Below, in pieces: positions 51,271 to 59,079 of a stretch of 64,000 bases of DNA. Source of the stretch: Sphingosinicella microcystinivorans. Its GTDB lineage: Bacteria; Pseudomonadota; Alphaproteobacteria; Sphingomonadales; Sphingomonadaceae. Every line of letters starts with the position of its first letter. The stretch's first letter is position 1. The position numbers and the translations under genes are program-made. Location of the stretch: positions 3,549,501-3,613,500 of the forward strand of contig NZ_CP116005.1 in NCBI RefSeq assembly GCF_027941835.1, in the 5' to 3' direction. The notes beneath the pieces are model-generated. The model had not been told where the DNA came from, ran no database searches, and saw only the letters and a list, made by a program, of their open reading frames with translations.

Positions 51271-52463
51271 TGGCCATAAAGCCGCTTCACATCCTCGATC
51301 ACTCGCTGCCGCTCCACAGCGGCTACACGTTCCGCTCGCGCGCGCTCATCGAAGGCCAGCGCCGCCTCGGTTGGCAGCCGCTGATGCTGACGACGCCGCG
51401 GCACTATGCGGACGGCCCCGATCCCGAGACCGTCGACGGCCTCACCTTCCACCGCACACGCCGCGCAGGACCGCCGATCCTCGGCGAGATCGCGGCAACC
51501 TCGAAACGCCTCGACGCCTTGATCGAGGCCGAGAAGCCGGACCTGCTGCACGCCCATTCGCCCGTGCTCACCTTCGCGGCCGCGTGGGGCGCATCCCGCC
51601 GCCACAACCTGCCGCTCGTCTACGAGATCCGCGCCTTCTGGGAGGATGCGGCGGTCGGCAACGGCACCGGCCGCGAAGGCGACCTCAAGTACCGGCTGAC
51701 CCGCGCCGCCGAAAGCTGGGCGTGCCGGCAGGCCGATGCCGTCGGCGCCATCTGCAAGGGCCTGCTCGGCGACCTCCGCGCGCGCGGTATCGACGAGGCG
51801 AAGCTGTTCGAGATTCCGAACGCCGTCGATCTCGCGCAGTTCGGCGACCCGCTGCCGCACGACGCCGCGCTCGCAGCGGAGCTTGGCCTCGAAGACGCGG
51901 AGGTCGTCGGCTTCCTCGGCTCCTTCTACGACTACGAGGGCCTCGACATCCTGATCGCGGCGATGCCCCGGCTCGTCGCGGCGCGGCCGAAGGCGCACCT
52001 GCTGCTCGTCGGCGGCGGGCCGATGGAAACGTCGCTGCGCGCTGCGGCAGCGGCTTCATCCGCGAGCGACCGCATCCGCTTCGTCGGCCGCGTGCCGCAC
52101 AGCGAGGTCGACCGCTACTACAGCCTCGTCGACGTGCTCGCCTATCCGCGCAAGGCGATGCGCCTCACCGAGCTGGTGACGCCGCTGAAGCCGCTGGAAG
52201 CGATGGCGCAGGAAAAGCTCGTCGCCGCCAGCAACGTCGGCGGACACCGCGAGCTGATCGAGGACGGCATCACCGGCACGCTGTTCGCGGCGGACGATCC
52301 CGACGCCGCGGCCGATGCGCTGATCGGCCTCCTCGCGGACCGCGACACGTGGCCCGCGCGCCGCGCCCGCGCCAAGTTGTGGGTTTCCGCGGAGCGCAAC
52401 TGGGACCGCAGCGTCGCGGCCTACGTGCCGGTCTACGAACGCCTGCTCAATCGCGCACGGTAA
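51270..52463 (+). CDS. Family 4-type glycosyltransferase, exosortase-A-associated
   Basis: The protein has 397 residues. It opens HILDHSLPLHSGYTFRSRAL, the hallmark of the PEP-CTERM/exosortase-A-linked glycosyltransferase family. The GT-B C-terminal half has VGFLGSFYDYEGLDILI, LLLVGGGPM and PLKPLEAMAQEKLVAASNVGG, where the sugar-nucleotide EAMA Glu is visible. It acts at the cytoplasmic face in building the polysaccharide that goes with PEP-CTERM proteins. ATG 51270 overlaps the wecB stop. Confidence 0.92.
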   Translation: MAIKPLHILDHSLPLHSGYTFRSRALIEGQRRLGWQPLMLTTPRHYADGPDPETVDGLTFHRTRRAGPPILGEIAATSKRLDALIEAEKPDLLHAHSPVLTFAAAWGASRRHNLPLVYEIRAFWEDAAVGNGTGREGDLKYRLTRAAESWACRQADAVGAICKGLLGDLRARGIDEAKLFEIPNAVDLAQFGDPLPHDAALAAELGLEDAEVVGFLGSFYDYEGLDILIAAMPRLVAARPKAHLLLVGGGPMETSLRAAAAASSASDRIRFVGRVPHSEVDRYYSLVDVLAYPRKAMRLTELVTPLKPLEAMAQEKLVAASNVGGHRELIEDGITGTLFAADDPDAAADALIGLLADRDTWPARRARAKLWVSAERNWDRSVAAYVPVYERLLNRAR

Positions 52464-52758
52464 GCGCTTCGAAATGCAGGCGCCGCGCCTGCAAGGGGCC
52501 GTGCCGCAGACTGTCCTCGCCGATGATCACGAGGTCGGCGACGAGTTCGCCCGGCAGGTCGATCTCGCCCTCCAGCAACATGCCGCACACGCGCAGCGCC
52601 GCGCGGTCGACGCTGTCCGCGTCGCCGTCGATGCGAAGCGTGAAGGCGTGGCGCTGCCCCTCGAATGTCGCGCTCGCCCACGGCTCCGCGTCGTAAGCCT
52701 CCACGACGCCGCTCAGCCCGCCCGTGCAGGCGCTCAGGCGGCATTTCACCGTCCGCAT
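52447..52758 (-). CDS. Hypothetical protein (103 residues)
   Basis: It begins MRTVKCRLSACTGGLSGVVE and contains GEIDLPGELVADLVIIGEDS; a compact beta-rich fold is likely. The 3' end overlaps the glycosyltransferase gene by 17 bases on the opposite strand. It lies 14 bases after the 63-residue gene. No family is recognised. Confidence 0.5.
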   Translation of the reverse strand: MRTVKCRLSACTGGLSGVVEAYDAEPWASATFEGQRHAFTLRIDGDADSVDRAALRVCGMLLEGEIDLPGELVADLVIIGEDSLRHGPLQARRLHFEALTVRD

Positions 52759-52772
52759 CAGCTGGCAGGGCG

Positions 52773-52964
52773 TCACGCGCCGCGCTCCGCCGTGCAGAGA
52801 TCGCGGATATAGGCCTCGATTCGCGCCGTCGTGCGCGGCCGGGGCTCGCGGCCGCGCCTGAGGTCGAACACCAGCCGCGGGTCCCCGAGGGCGTTCCGTC
52901 CGAAGCGCGTCGGCGTCAGGCGTGTGCGTTTCAGGCAACGCTCGATTTGAAACAACAGCGACAT
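52773..52964 (-). CDS. Small helix-turn-helix-like protein (63 residues)
   Basis: It reads MSLLFQIERCLKRTRLTPTR followed by FGRNALGDPRLVFDLRRGRE and RIEAYIRDL. The spacing resembles a short XRE-like fold common in sphingomonads. The ATG at 52964 follows GAGAAAG. It shares an operon with the 103-residue protein. DNA binding is not proven. Confidence 0.55.
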   Translation of the reverse strand: MSLLFQIERCLKRTRLTPTRFGRNALGDPRLVFDLRRGREPRPRTTARIEAYIRDLCTAERGA

Positions 52965-53092
52965 TGCTTTCTCCCCGTCCTGATAGGAAAAAAACAACTA
53001 TGAAGCGTTTTCCTACAAGTCTGGCGTTTGTATAGATTGCAAACCCGCCAATAAGACGTATCCTTCCCGAAACGACTCGGGGGAGGATGAAA

Positions 53093-53362
53093 ATGGCAAT
53101 TTTTCTTGTCACGTACGATTTGAAGAAGCCGGGCCAGAACTATGAGCCGGTGCATGACTATCTAAAGCAATATAATTACTGCAAAGGGTTGGAGTCTGTC
53201 TGGCTATTGGACACCGAAGTTCCCGCCTCAAAAATAAGAGACGACTTATCAAAGCTAATTGATACCAACGATGAGACTTTCATCGTGCGCCTACAGAGAG
53301 ATTGGGCGTCTTACGGGTATTACTGCGCCGACTGGTTAAAGGATCCGGCTCGCCGCTGGTAA
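53093..53362 (+). CDS. Cas2/SinR-like ferredoxin-fold protein, stand-alone
   Basis: The protein has 89 residues. It opens MAIFLVTYDLKKPGQNYEPV and contains YCKGLESVWLLDTEVPASKI, DETFIVRL and a terminal CADWL, the pattern of the small SinR-type family, which shares the Cas2 ferredoxin fold. No CRISPR or other cas gene is near, so it is not an adaptation protein here. GGGAGG at 53081-53086 sets the start at ATG 53093; the ATG at 53087 abuts it and would be too close. Composition is AT-richer than the core. Confidence 0.65.
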   Translation: MAIFLVTYDLKKPGQNYEPVHDYLKQYNYCKGLESVWLLDTEVPASKIRDDLSKLIDTNDETFIVRLQRDWASYGYYCADWLKDPARRW

Positions 53363-53445
53363 TGAGCCCCGTAGGGTAGACCGTCCACTTTGAAGCGGAT
53401 GCGTAGCAGCTTAGCTAGGGCGGATAGCAGTTTTAGTCTCATAGC

Positions 53446-53476
53446 GGTATCATAGTACCACGCATACTATAATACC
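53446..53476. repeat. AT-rich inverted repeat between the Cas2-like gene and the PIN operon
   Basis: GGTAT-ATAGTA pairs with TACTAT-ATACC around CCACGCA, with one mismatch. It touches the stop codon of the 47-residue gene. It may terminate the convergent transcripts or bind a protein. Confidence 0.55.
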
Positions 53477-53620
53477 TCAAGCGTCGGATGGCTTCTCCGC
53501 CGCAGGCTTCTGGCAGGCCACCTTCCGCAGCCTGTCCTCCCACGCCTTCTCGTCCTCGTCGCACTCTAACTCGCGCGCCGCTTCCTTGAACTTGTCGGAT
53601 TGTGGTTTATTCTTATCCAT
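53477..53620 (-). CDS. 47-residue hydrophilic protein of the PIN operon
   Basis: It reads MDKNKPQSDKFKEAARELEC followed by a Glu/Asp/Lys-rich segment and a terminal EKPSDA. Its start overlaps the end of the PIN gene by 8 bases, so it is translationally coupled to it. Similar short proteins with SDKFKEAARELECDED are, as I recall, common in alphaproteobacterial accessory DNA; no function is known. Confidence 0.65.
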   Translation of the reverse strand: MDKNKPQSDKFKEAARELECDEDEKAWEDRLRKVACQKPAAEKPSDA

Positions 53621-54128
53621 CTTCCATCTGCCGCAAGAGTTCGGGAACAGGAACCTCCTTTCCTGGCATCAGGATGCGGAGTTGATTTCCGTCATTACAG
53701 GTAAGCACTTTGTCGAGATCAAGGAGGCCCCCGTCAAACGTGTGAAAGACGGGCACGTTTGCCGTGAGTGCGGTTGCGACATGCGTGGCATCAGCGGGCT
53801 TAATATTAACCCCAGAAAGTTGAAGGCTTTGAGCCTTAAGCCCCACGGGCTTGCCTAGGTCGACCAAGAACACGAAAGGTTGATCAAAAAACGCAGCGAC
53901 ATTCACAGATGTGTCCAAAGCTTCGCCACGGCGTTTTACAACTTCGCATAGCGAAAACGCAGACGTAACGATTTCTATTTCTCTATTCTCTGCACGCCTC
54001 ATAACGCCACGGCACCAGTCGTAACGCGGAACCTTTATTTGGTTCGCCTGCGACGGCATCTCTTTGCGGATGTAAGCGATCCAAGCGTTTGCGTCCCAGT
54101 ATACTCTGGGCGGTATTTTACTCACCAC
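53613..54128 (-). CDS. PIN-domain protein (VapC-like RNase candidate)
   Basis: The protein has 171 residues. The PIN acidic residues appear in YWDANAWIAYI (first Asp), CEVVKRRG (Glu) and ADATHVATAL with the later FDGGLL (third and fourth acids). PIN toxins cut RNA. It is longer than typical VapC (about 130) and has an unusual partner: its start overlaps the 3' end of the 280-residue gene by 11 bases. Lower GC content suggests transfer. Confidence 0.82.
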   Translation of the reverse strand: MVSKIPPRVYWDANAWIAYIRKEMPSQANQIKVPRYDWCRGVMRRAENREIEIVTSAFSLCEVVKRRGEALDTSVNVAAFFDQPFVFLVDLGKPVGLKAQSLQLSGVNIKPADATHVATALTANVPVFHTFDGGLLDLDKVLTCNDGNQLRILMPGKEVPVPELLRQMEDG

Positions 54129-54960
54129 GCAACTCCGAGAGATACTCTTCCGTTGTTAGGCCGCCGGTGAAATCTGCGTCTAGAACATCCTCAACCCCCG
54201 GCAACGGGTCTCTATCCATCACCTCAATATAATCAGCGTCGATATGGTCAATTTGCGTCAAAGACTTATGATGGATTGTTCCATAAACGCGGATGCGGAC
54301 TCCCTCCCAAATCTCGGACAGGCGCATTTCCTCGATTTGTCGGAAAGCAGTGCCAGAGGCAATGGCTTTCACTTCCACCCCGTCCAAGCGCGCTCGGAAG
54401 CGTAGAATTGCACGCCCGTGCCCATCAAGCTCTGCGCGGGTGACAAACCCCTCGACGGAGCCAAGCGCCCGATAGGCAGAGCTTTCTGTCTTCGCAGCGA
54501 ACAGGCTCTCAACCCGTCTGGCCGCGTCCGGATCAATAACAAATGGCTCTACGTTTCCGTTGAACGCCACTGTCGTGCCGGCAAGGCCGTTTCTAACCCG
54601 TGCGTGGAGCTTCCGAGCTTTCGCGAGCGTGTCGTCGGTAAAGTGTGGAGGGCGAGCATTGCCGCCATGAAGTGCAATAAGCCCTTCAATGGCGGCCGTC
54701 TCCACCGCTTCGGCTCTGGCATCCACGAAAATGGCGGGATTTGTAGCGAAAGGCGTAAGCTCAAAGCTGATCGGGTTTTCGCGCTCAGCGTCCGTCACGC
54801 GCCACACAATCTGGTTTGTATGGTCATCCGTAAGCGCTTTCTCCACGCCTTGGAGCACTTCCACGAAATCCCGAATCTGGCCAAGTAGATCGTCCACGGT
54901 TGGCGCATTTTCGCCCGCCTCCCCAGCGCCCTTGATCGTGACCCTCACGGGCTTAGCCAT
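54118..54960 (-). CDS. Unknown partner protein of the PIN domain gene (280 residues)
   Basis: It begins MAKPVRVTIKGAGEAGENAP and has an N-terminal helical and beta half, then FRARLDGVEVKAIASG and a C-terminal FTGGLTTEEYLSELRGE. The terminal TTEEYLSELRGE resembles short toxin-binding tails of VapB-like antitoxins, but the rest matches nothing I know. ATG 54960 is favoured over a longer frame. As the first gene of the operon it may be the antitoxin or a sensor; its size is unusual for that. Confidence 0.6.
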   Translation of the reverse strand: MAKPVRVTIKGAGEAGENAPTVDDLLGQIRDFVEVLQGVEKALTDDHTNQIVWRVTDAERENPISFELTPFATNPAIFVDARAEAVETAAIEGLIALHGGNARPPHFTDDTLAKARKLHARVRNGLAGTTVAFNGNVEPFVIDPDAARRVESLFAAKTESSAYRALGSVEGFVTRAELDGHGRAILRFRARLDGVEVKAIASGTAFRQIEEMRLSEIWEGVRIRVYGTIHHKSLTQIDHIDADYIEVMDRDPLPGVEDVLDADFTGGLTTEEYLSELRGE

Positions 54961-55066
54961 GATGTGTGCCTCCGATATGGATTCTAGGCCGGACGAGACT
55001 CGACGTAAAGAAGCCACTCATCGATGTGGTTTCGTGCGCCATCGGCTTCGATGCCGCGTCCCGCCT

Positions 55067-55302
55067 TTAGGTGCTTGCTGCGGCCCGGATACCAGCTGAC
55101 CTATACGTTAGCCGCTTGCCAGCGATACCCTTTACCGCTTCGGTCGAACGATCCTTGTCATTGTAGCCGTTGGCCTCGCGGAAGCTGTAACGGAACTCGA
55201 ACTCGGCCAGATAGCGGTGCAGATGCTTCTCCGCGCAGTGCTGGTACACGCCGCGCATACCGCGCTTGAAGATGCTGAAAGCGCCTTCCACGGTGTTCGT
55301 GG
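55067..55302 (-). pseudogene. IS1595-family transposase, C-terminal part
   Basis: It encodes TVEGAFSIFKRGMRGVYQHC then AEKHLHRYLAEFEFRYSFRE, the end of an ISXO2-like transposase. It joins the N-terminal part at 58250-58961 through the shared sequence TGTTCGTGG, restoring VTTN-TVEGAF. The gene is split by the IS21 element. Outer ends of this element lie near 55010 and 59015, but I could not fix them. Confidence 0.85.
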
Positions 55303-55480
55303 TGTCAAACGGCGTTCAAAAGGGACCCCCGATCGGCGTCGAAGAGGGACCCCCTTTTCGGATAATATGATGCTGGTTTGTTGAAGATGGCCTTGCGCTG
55401 CGTGCGGCGGAGGGCGGGCGTAGCCCGACCGGAGGCGCGCGCAGCGCAAGATAGATTTTTGAAGGCGCCGAAGGTGGCTG

Positions 55481-56212
55481 TCAGCTGCGGTTTTTGAAGC
55501 GCCAGCTGTCGTTGCCCGTCTCGACGATATCGCAGTGGTGGGTGACGCGGTCGAGCAGCGCCGTGGTCATCTTGGGATCGCCGAACACGGTCGGCCATTC
55601 GCCGAAGGCGAGGTTCGTGGTGATGATGACGCTGGTCCGCTCATAAAGCTTGCTGATGAGGTGGAACAGCAACTGCCCTCCCGAGCGGGCGAACGGCAGA
55701 TAACCGAGCTCGTCGAGCACGATCAGGTCGAGCCGCGACAGCTGCGCCGCCAGGGTCCCGCCTTTGCCGATCCGGGTCTCCTCTTCGAGGCGTGTCACCA
55801 GATCGACGGTGTTGAAGTAGCGGGCGCGAGCGCCCCTTCGCACGACATTGGCGGTGATCGCGATGGCGAGGTGGGTCTTGCCTGTCCCCGTGCCGCCGAC
55901 CAGCACGATATTGCGGCGAGGCGGGAGGAAGGAGCCATCGTGAAGGGAGCGGATCATCTCCTCATTGATCGGTGTGCCCTCGAAGCTGAACCGCTCCAGG
56001 TCCTTCACCACGGGCAGCCTCGCAGCCGTCATCCGATAGCGGATGGAGGCTGCATCCCGGTGGGTCGCCTCAGCACGGAGCAGGTCGGTCAGTATCTCCA
56101 TGGTGGTGCGCTTGCGCTGGAGGCCGGTGGTGACCGCCTCGTCGAACGCCGCCGCCATGCCCTTGAGTCCGAGGCCGCGCATCGTGTCGATCATATCATG
56201 CCGCTGCATCAT
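55481..56212 (-). CDS. istB: IS21 helper ATPase IstB, complete
   Basis: The protein has 243 residues. Walker [13 protein letters not shown] lies near residue 105, Walker [13 protein letters not shown] near 165, and the sensor segment [12 protein letters not shown] follows. IstB assembles on target DNA and activates IstA. ATG 56212 overlaps the end of the istA remnant, as is usual for istA-istB. The gene is intact but without a functional istA here. Its 3' part corresponds to the two 498-bp fragments at 19.5 and 29.0 kb. Confidence 0.92.
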   Translation of the reverse strand: MMQRHDMIDTMRGLGLKGMAAAFDEAVTTGLQRKRTTMEILTDLLRAEATHRDAASIRYRMTAARLPVVKDLERFSFEGTPINEEMIRSLHDGSFLPPRRNIVLVGGTGTGKTHLAIAITANVVRRGARARYFNTVDLVTRLEEETRIGKGGTLAAQLSRLDLIVLDELGYLPFARSGGQLLFHLISKLYERTSVIITTNLAFGEWPTVFGDPKMTTALLDRVTHHCDIVETGNDSWRFKNRS

Positions 56213-56322
56213 AGCCTCGCAGCAGATCATAGCGGGCACAGTCGGCGAGCGGAGGATGCTGCAGCATCCGGTCTTCCGAAGTGACGATGCTGTGGGGTGT
56301 CGCCGGCTCGCGGCGCCGGGAG
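56196..56322 (-). pseudogene. istA C-terminal remnant
   Basis: About 40 codons ending [17 protein letters not shown] and TGA, overlapping the istB start. This is the normal C-terminus of IstA; it ends abruptly at the IS3 left end. The N-terminal part resumes at 57588, but about 280 codons between are missing, so the IS3 insertion came with a deletion. Confidence 0.75.
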
Positions 56323-56353
56323 TGATCTTCCTCCGGTTGTGCGGACACTAGGG

Positions 56354-57235
56354 TTAGCCCGTCATGCGTTGCTCGGCCTGTTCGGGGGTGAGATACCCGA
56401 GCGCCGAGTGCATGCGATGCCGATTATAATAGCCTTCGATATATCCGAACAGAGCCTGCCGGGCTTCGACGTGCGTTGCCCAGCGGCATTGATGGACCAG
56501 TTCGACCTTCAGCGTATGAAAGAAGCTCTCCATCGGCGCGTTGTCGTAACAGTTTCCGGTGCGGCTCATCGACGCGGTCGCGCCGATCGCGGTGAGTTGA
56601 TCGACATAAGCCCCGGCGGCATATTGCGATCCGCGATCGGAGTGATGCACGAGTCCGCGTGCTGGTCGCTGCCGTTGGGCGGCCATCATCAACGCAGCGA
56701 GCGTCAGTTCGGTGCGCATGTGATCCCGCATCGCCCAGCCCACGATCTTGCGCGTCGCCAGATCGAGCACGGCCGCCAGATACAGCCAGCCTTCGCCGGT
56801 CGGGATATAGCTGATATCGGCCAGCCACACGCGGTTCGGCGCCGTTGCTTCGAAGCGCTGCGCTAGCAGGTTCGGCGCGATCGGCAGGTAATGGCGGCTG
56901 TCGGTCGTCGAGGGCCGAAAGCGGCGACCGGCAAGCGCACGAATGCCGTGACGGCGCATCAGCCGCTCGACACGACCGCGGCTGCAGCCGCGCCCTTCCG
57001 CGCGCAGCGCGGCATGCATCCGGGGACTGCCGTATCGCCCGGAATGCCGCGCCTGGATCCGGCGGATATCGGCGAGCAACACGGCGTTCTCCGTCATGCG
57101 CATACTCGGCGGTCGATCGCGCCAATCGTAATAGCCGCTGCGCGACACACCGAGCATGCGGCACATGACGCTGACCGGCCAGGGGCCAGCATGGGCGCGG
57201 ATGAACTGGAACTTCACCGTGGCATCTCCGCGCAA
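56354..57235 (-). CDS. IS3-family transposase OrfB (DDE integrase domain)
   Basis: About 293 residues. The HTH-like region RMLGVSRSGYYDWR is followed by the rve/DDE core: WLADISYIPT (first D), VHHSDRGSQYAA (second D) and NCYDNAPMESFFHTLKVELV (E). A TTG at 57235 is a possible separate start, but IS3 OrfB is usually made as an OrfAB fusion by frameshifting. The frame is intact, so transposase could be functional. Confidence 0.9.
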   Translation of the reverse strand: MRGDATVKFQFIRAHAGPWPVSVMCRMLGVSRSGYYDWRDRPPSMRMTENAVLLADIRRIQARHSGRYGSPRMHAALRAEGRGCSRGRVERLMRRHGIRALAGRRFRPSTTDSRHYLPIAPNLLAQRFEATAPNRVWLADISYIPTGEGWLYLAAVLDLATRKIVGWAMRDHMRTELTLAALMMAAQRQRPARGLVHHSDRGSQYAAGAYVDQLTAIGATASMSRTGNCYDNAPMESFFHTLKVELVHQCRWATHVEARQALFGYIEGYYNRHRMHSALGYLTPEQAEQRMTG

Positions 57236-57527
57236 ATGCCGACCGCTTTTTTAGAATGTCGCGCTCCATGCGCGTGCGATCGAGCTCGCGGCGTAGCCTG
57301 GCAATCTCCGACGCCTGATCCGCCGGCGACGCCATCGACGATGATAGCGGCTTCGCCGCAGGCACTGTCCCCTTGATCTCCAGTGCCCGTTGCCAGCGCC
57401 TCAACATCGTCGGCATGATACCCAACTCACGCGCAACGTCGGCCTGCATCCGACCGCTCGTCTCCCATAGCGTCACCGCCTCGCGCTTGAACTCGTCCGT
57501 GAAATATCGCTTCCCAACCTTTGCCAT
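57214..57527 (-). CDS. IS3-family OrfA (helix-turn-helix and leucine zipper)
   Basis: It begins MAKVGKRYFTDEFKREAVTL with an HTH (MQADVARELGIMPTMLRRWQ) and a coiled coil (ASEIARLRRELDRTRMERDI). An A6G run (CTAAAAAAG, about 57246-57254) is a frameshift signal; a -1 slip there leads to TGA at 57214. The zero frame stays open for much longer and OrfB is in the third frame, so this copy may carry a one-base change in or near the run. Confidence 0.8.
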
Positions 57528-57587
57528 CTTACACCTCCTGGCTCCAATGAGCCCTTCATCGGTGTCCGCGCAACCGGGGGAAGATCA

Positions 57588-58134
57588 CATGGGCATCGAA
57601 CAGCATCTCCTGGCCCTCGCGCGGATAGGCTCGGACATAGGGTGCGCGCGAGTCGCAGAGACGCATATGCGCCACCTTCACCCGCATCGGCTTGCCGGCG
57701 ATCTCCACATCCTCGTGGCTCCAGTCGAACTGGTAGGCCTCACCCGGCTGGAAGGTCATCGGGATGAACGCCGGTGCGCCTTCGCCAGCATCCTTCCGCC
57801 GCGCAGCACGCCAGCGCGCCGCATAGCGGCGCACCGCATCATAGGATCCATCGAACCCCTCGCGCACCAGCAGGTCATGGATACGCGTCATCCGTAGCCG
57901 ATCGCGGCGGCCGCGACCTTCGTTCTCCTCAAGCAGCGCATCGAGACGATCCTGATAAGGACCGATCCGCGGCAGCGGCTGGACTTTGCGCTGATAGTTG
58001 AACGCCGCCTCCGGCGACCGGATCGCTTTGCGGACGACCTTCCGCGACAAACGAAGGTCACGAGCGATCGCCTTGATCGCCTTACCCGCTGCATGCTCAC
58101 GCCGAATCCGAACCACTGTCTCCACGATCAACAT
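57588..58134 (-). pseudogene. istA N-terminal remnant (IS21 transposase)
   Basis: About 182 codons remain: MLIVETVVRIRREHAAGKAI, the HTH IARDLRLSRKVVRKAIRS, and the start of the DDE domain (EAYQFDWSHEDVEIAGKP). It stops at the IS3 right end. The remaining catalytic residues are deleted, so it is not functional. Confidence 0.88.
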
Positions 58135-58249
58135 CCCGTTCTCGCCAACTGATCAAAACCAGTCGGCCGACTAAATCCCCGGGATGAAGGGGTCCTTTTT
58201 GCACGCCGATCACCCCACGAAGGGGGTGCCTATTGCACGCTGATCCTCA

Positions 58250-58961
58250 TGTTCGTGGTCACGTCGCCGCGCACGTATTCCTTCTCGTAGTGATGAACGG
58301 CCTGATGGTCGGCGAACTCGCGGCCCACCTTACGGTAGATCATCGATTCGTCGGTCATTAGGCGGGCTTCGCGGGCAATGTTCGCCATGACAATCGGCTG
58401 AATGAGCTTGCCGGACGCCTTTTCGACGTGGAACAGGCGGCTACGGCCCGTCTCACGGTCCACGAGGCCGAGAACCGCCATCTTGTGATGGTACGCGCCC
58501 TTGATCGGAGCGCCAGCCTTGCGGCCAATGAACGTTTCGTCGACTTCAACCGCGCCACCGTTGCCGCCGAACGGAGCAAGGTGGCCCGAACGCATGGCCT
58601 CACGGATGCGGTGCGCCAGAAACCAAGCCGTCTTGTAGGTGACTTCCAGAACGCGGTGCAGCTGGTGGGCGCTGATGCCCTTCTTGCTGCTCGTCATCAG
58701 GTACACGGCCTGCAACATCTTGTGCAGCGGCATACGGGCATGTTCGAACACCGTGCCCACTTTCACCGTGAACTGGCCTTTGCAGTGGCCGCACTTCTTG
58801 AGGCCGATGCGGACGCGCTTCTCTGGGTTCGGCTTGATCGACGAAATACGGTCGGTTGCACCGCAGTGTGGGCACGTCGGACCCTCCGGCCAGATCACGC
58901 CCTCAAGGTATGCGAAGGCGGCTTCTTCATTGTGGAAGTAGGGCTTGCTGAGAACCGACAT
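58250..58961 (-). pseudogene. IS1595-family transposase, N-terminal part
   Basis: It encodes MSVLSKPYFHNEEAAFAYLE, a zinc ribbon (CPHCGATD and CGHCKGQF) and the ISXO2-like DDE domain from VEVDETFIGRK to HYEKEYVRGDVTTN, where the IS21 element interrupts it. The rest lies at 55067-55302. With the insert removed the gene would be complete, so the interruption is clean and the duplication is still visible. Confidence 0.88.
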
Positions 58962-59079
58962 GTCTTTGACTCCGTTATAGGAATCTTATCCCATAAACGA
59001 AGTGGGTTTGCAAGGTATATAATCGCCACAAGTCTAGGATAAAAACGATCACCTGTTTGCCCGAAGGGGAGGCCTACCC

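Larger units (their letters stand above)
56323..57587 (-). mobile_element. IS3-family element inside the IS21 element
   Basis: Terminal inverted repeats of about 26 bases: left TGATCTTCCTCCGGTTGTGC from 56323, matched on the reverse strand at the right end (to 57587) with two differences. The length of 1265 bases is typical of IS3 elements. The flanking bases (GGGAG left, CATGGG right) show no target duplication, consistent with a deletion after insertion. Confidence 0.85.
55303..58249 (-). mobile_element. IS21-family element inserted in IS1595, itself interrupted by IS3
   Basis: Left end TGTCAAACGGCGTTCAAAAG begins at 55303. Right end CGCTGATCCTCA ends at 58249. TGTTCGTGG stands on both sides as a target duplication of about 9 bases. 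Each end holds two repeats of the kind CGGCGTNNAAAAGGGACCCC, as IS21 elements do. The middle of istA is missing at the IS3 site, so this copy cannot transpose alone. Confidence 0.88.

Noticed and set aside
53093-53362. Interpreting the Cas2-like gene as part of a CRISPR-Cas locus
   Set aside because: No repeats of CRISPR type and no other cas gene are present in the window.
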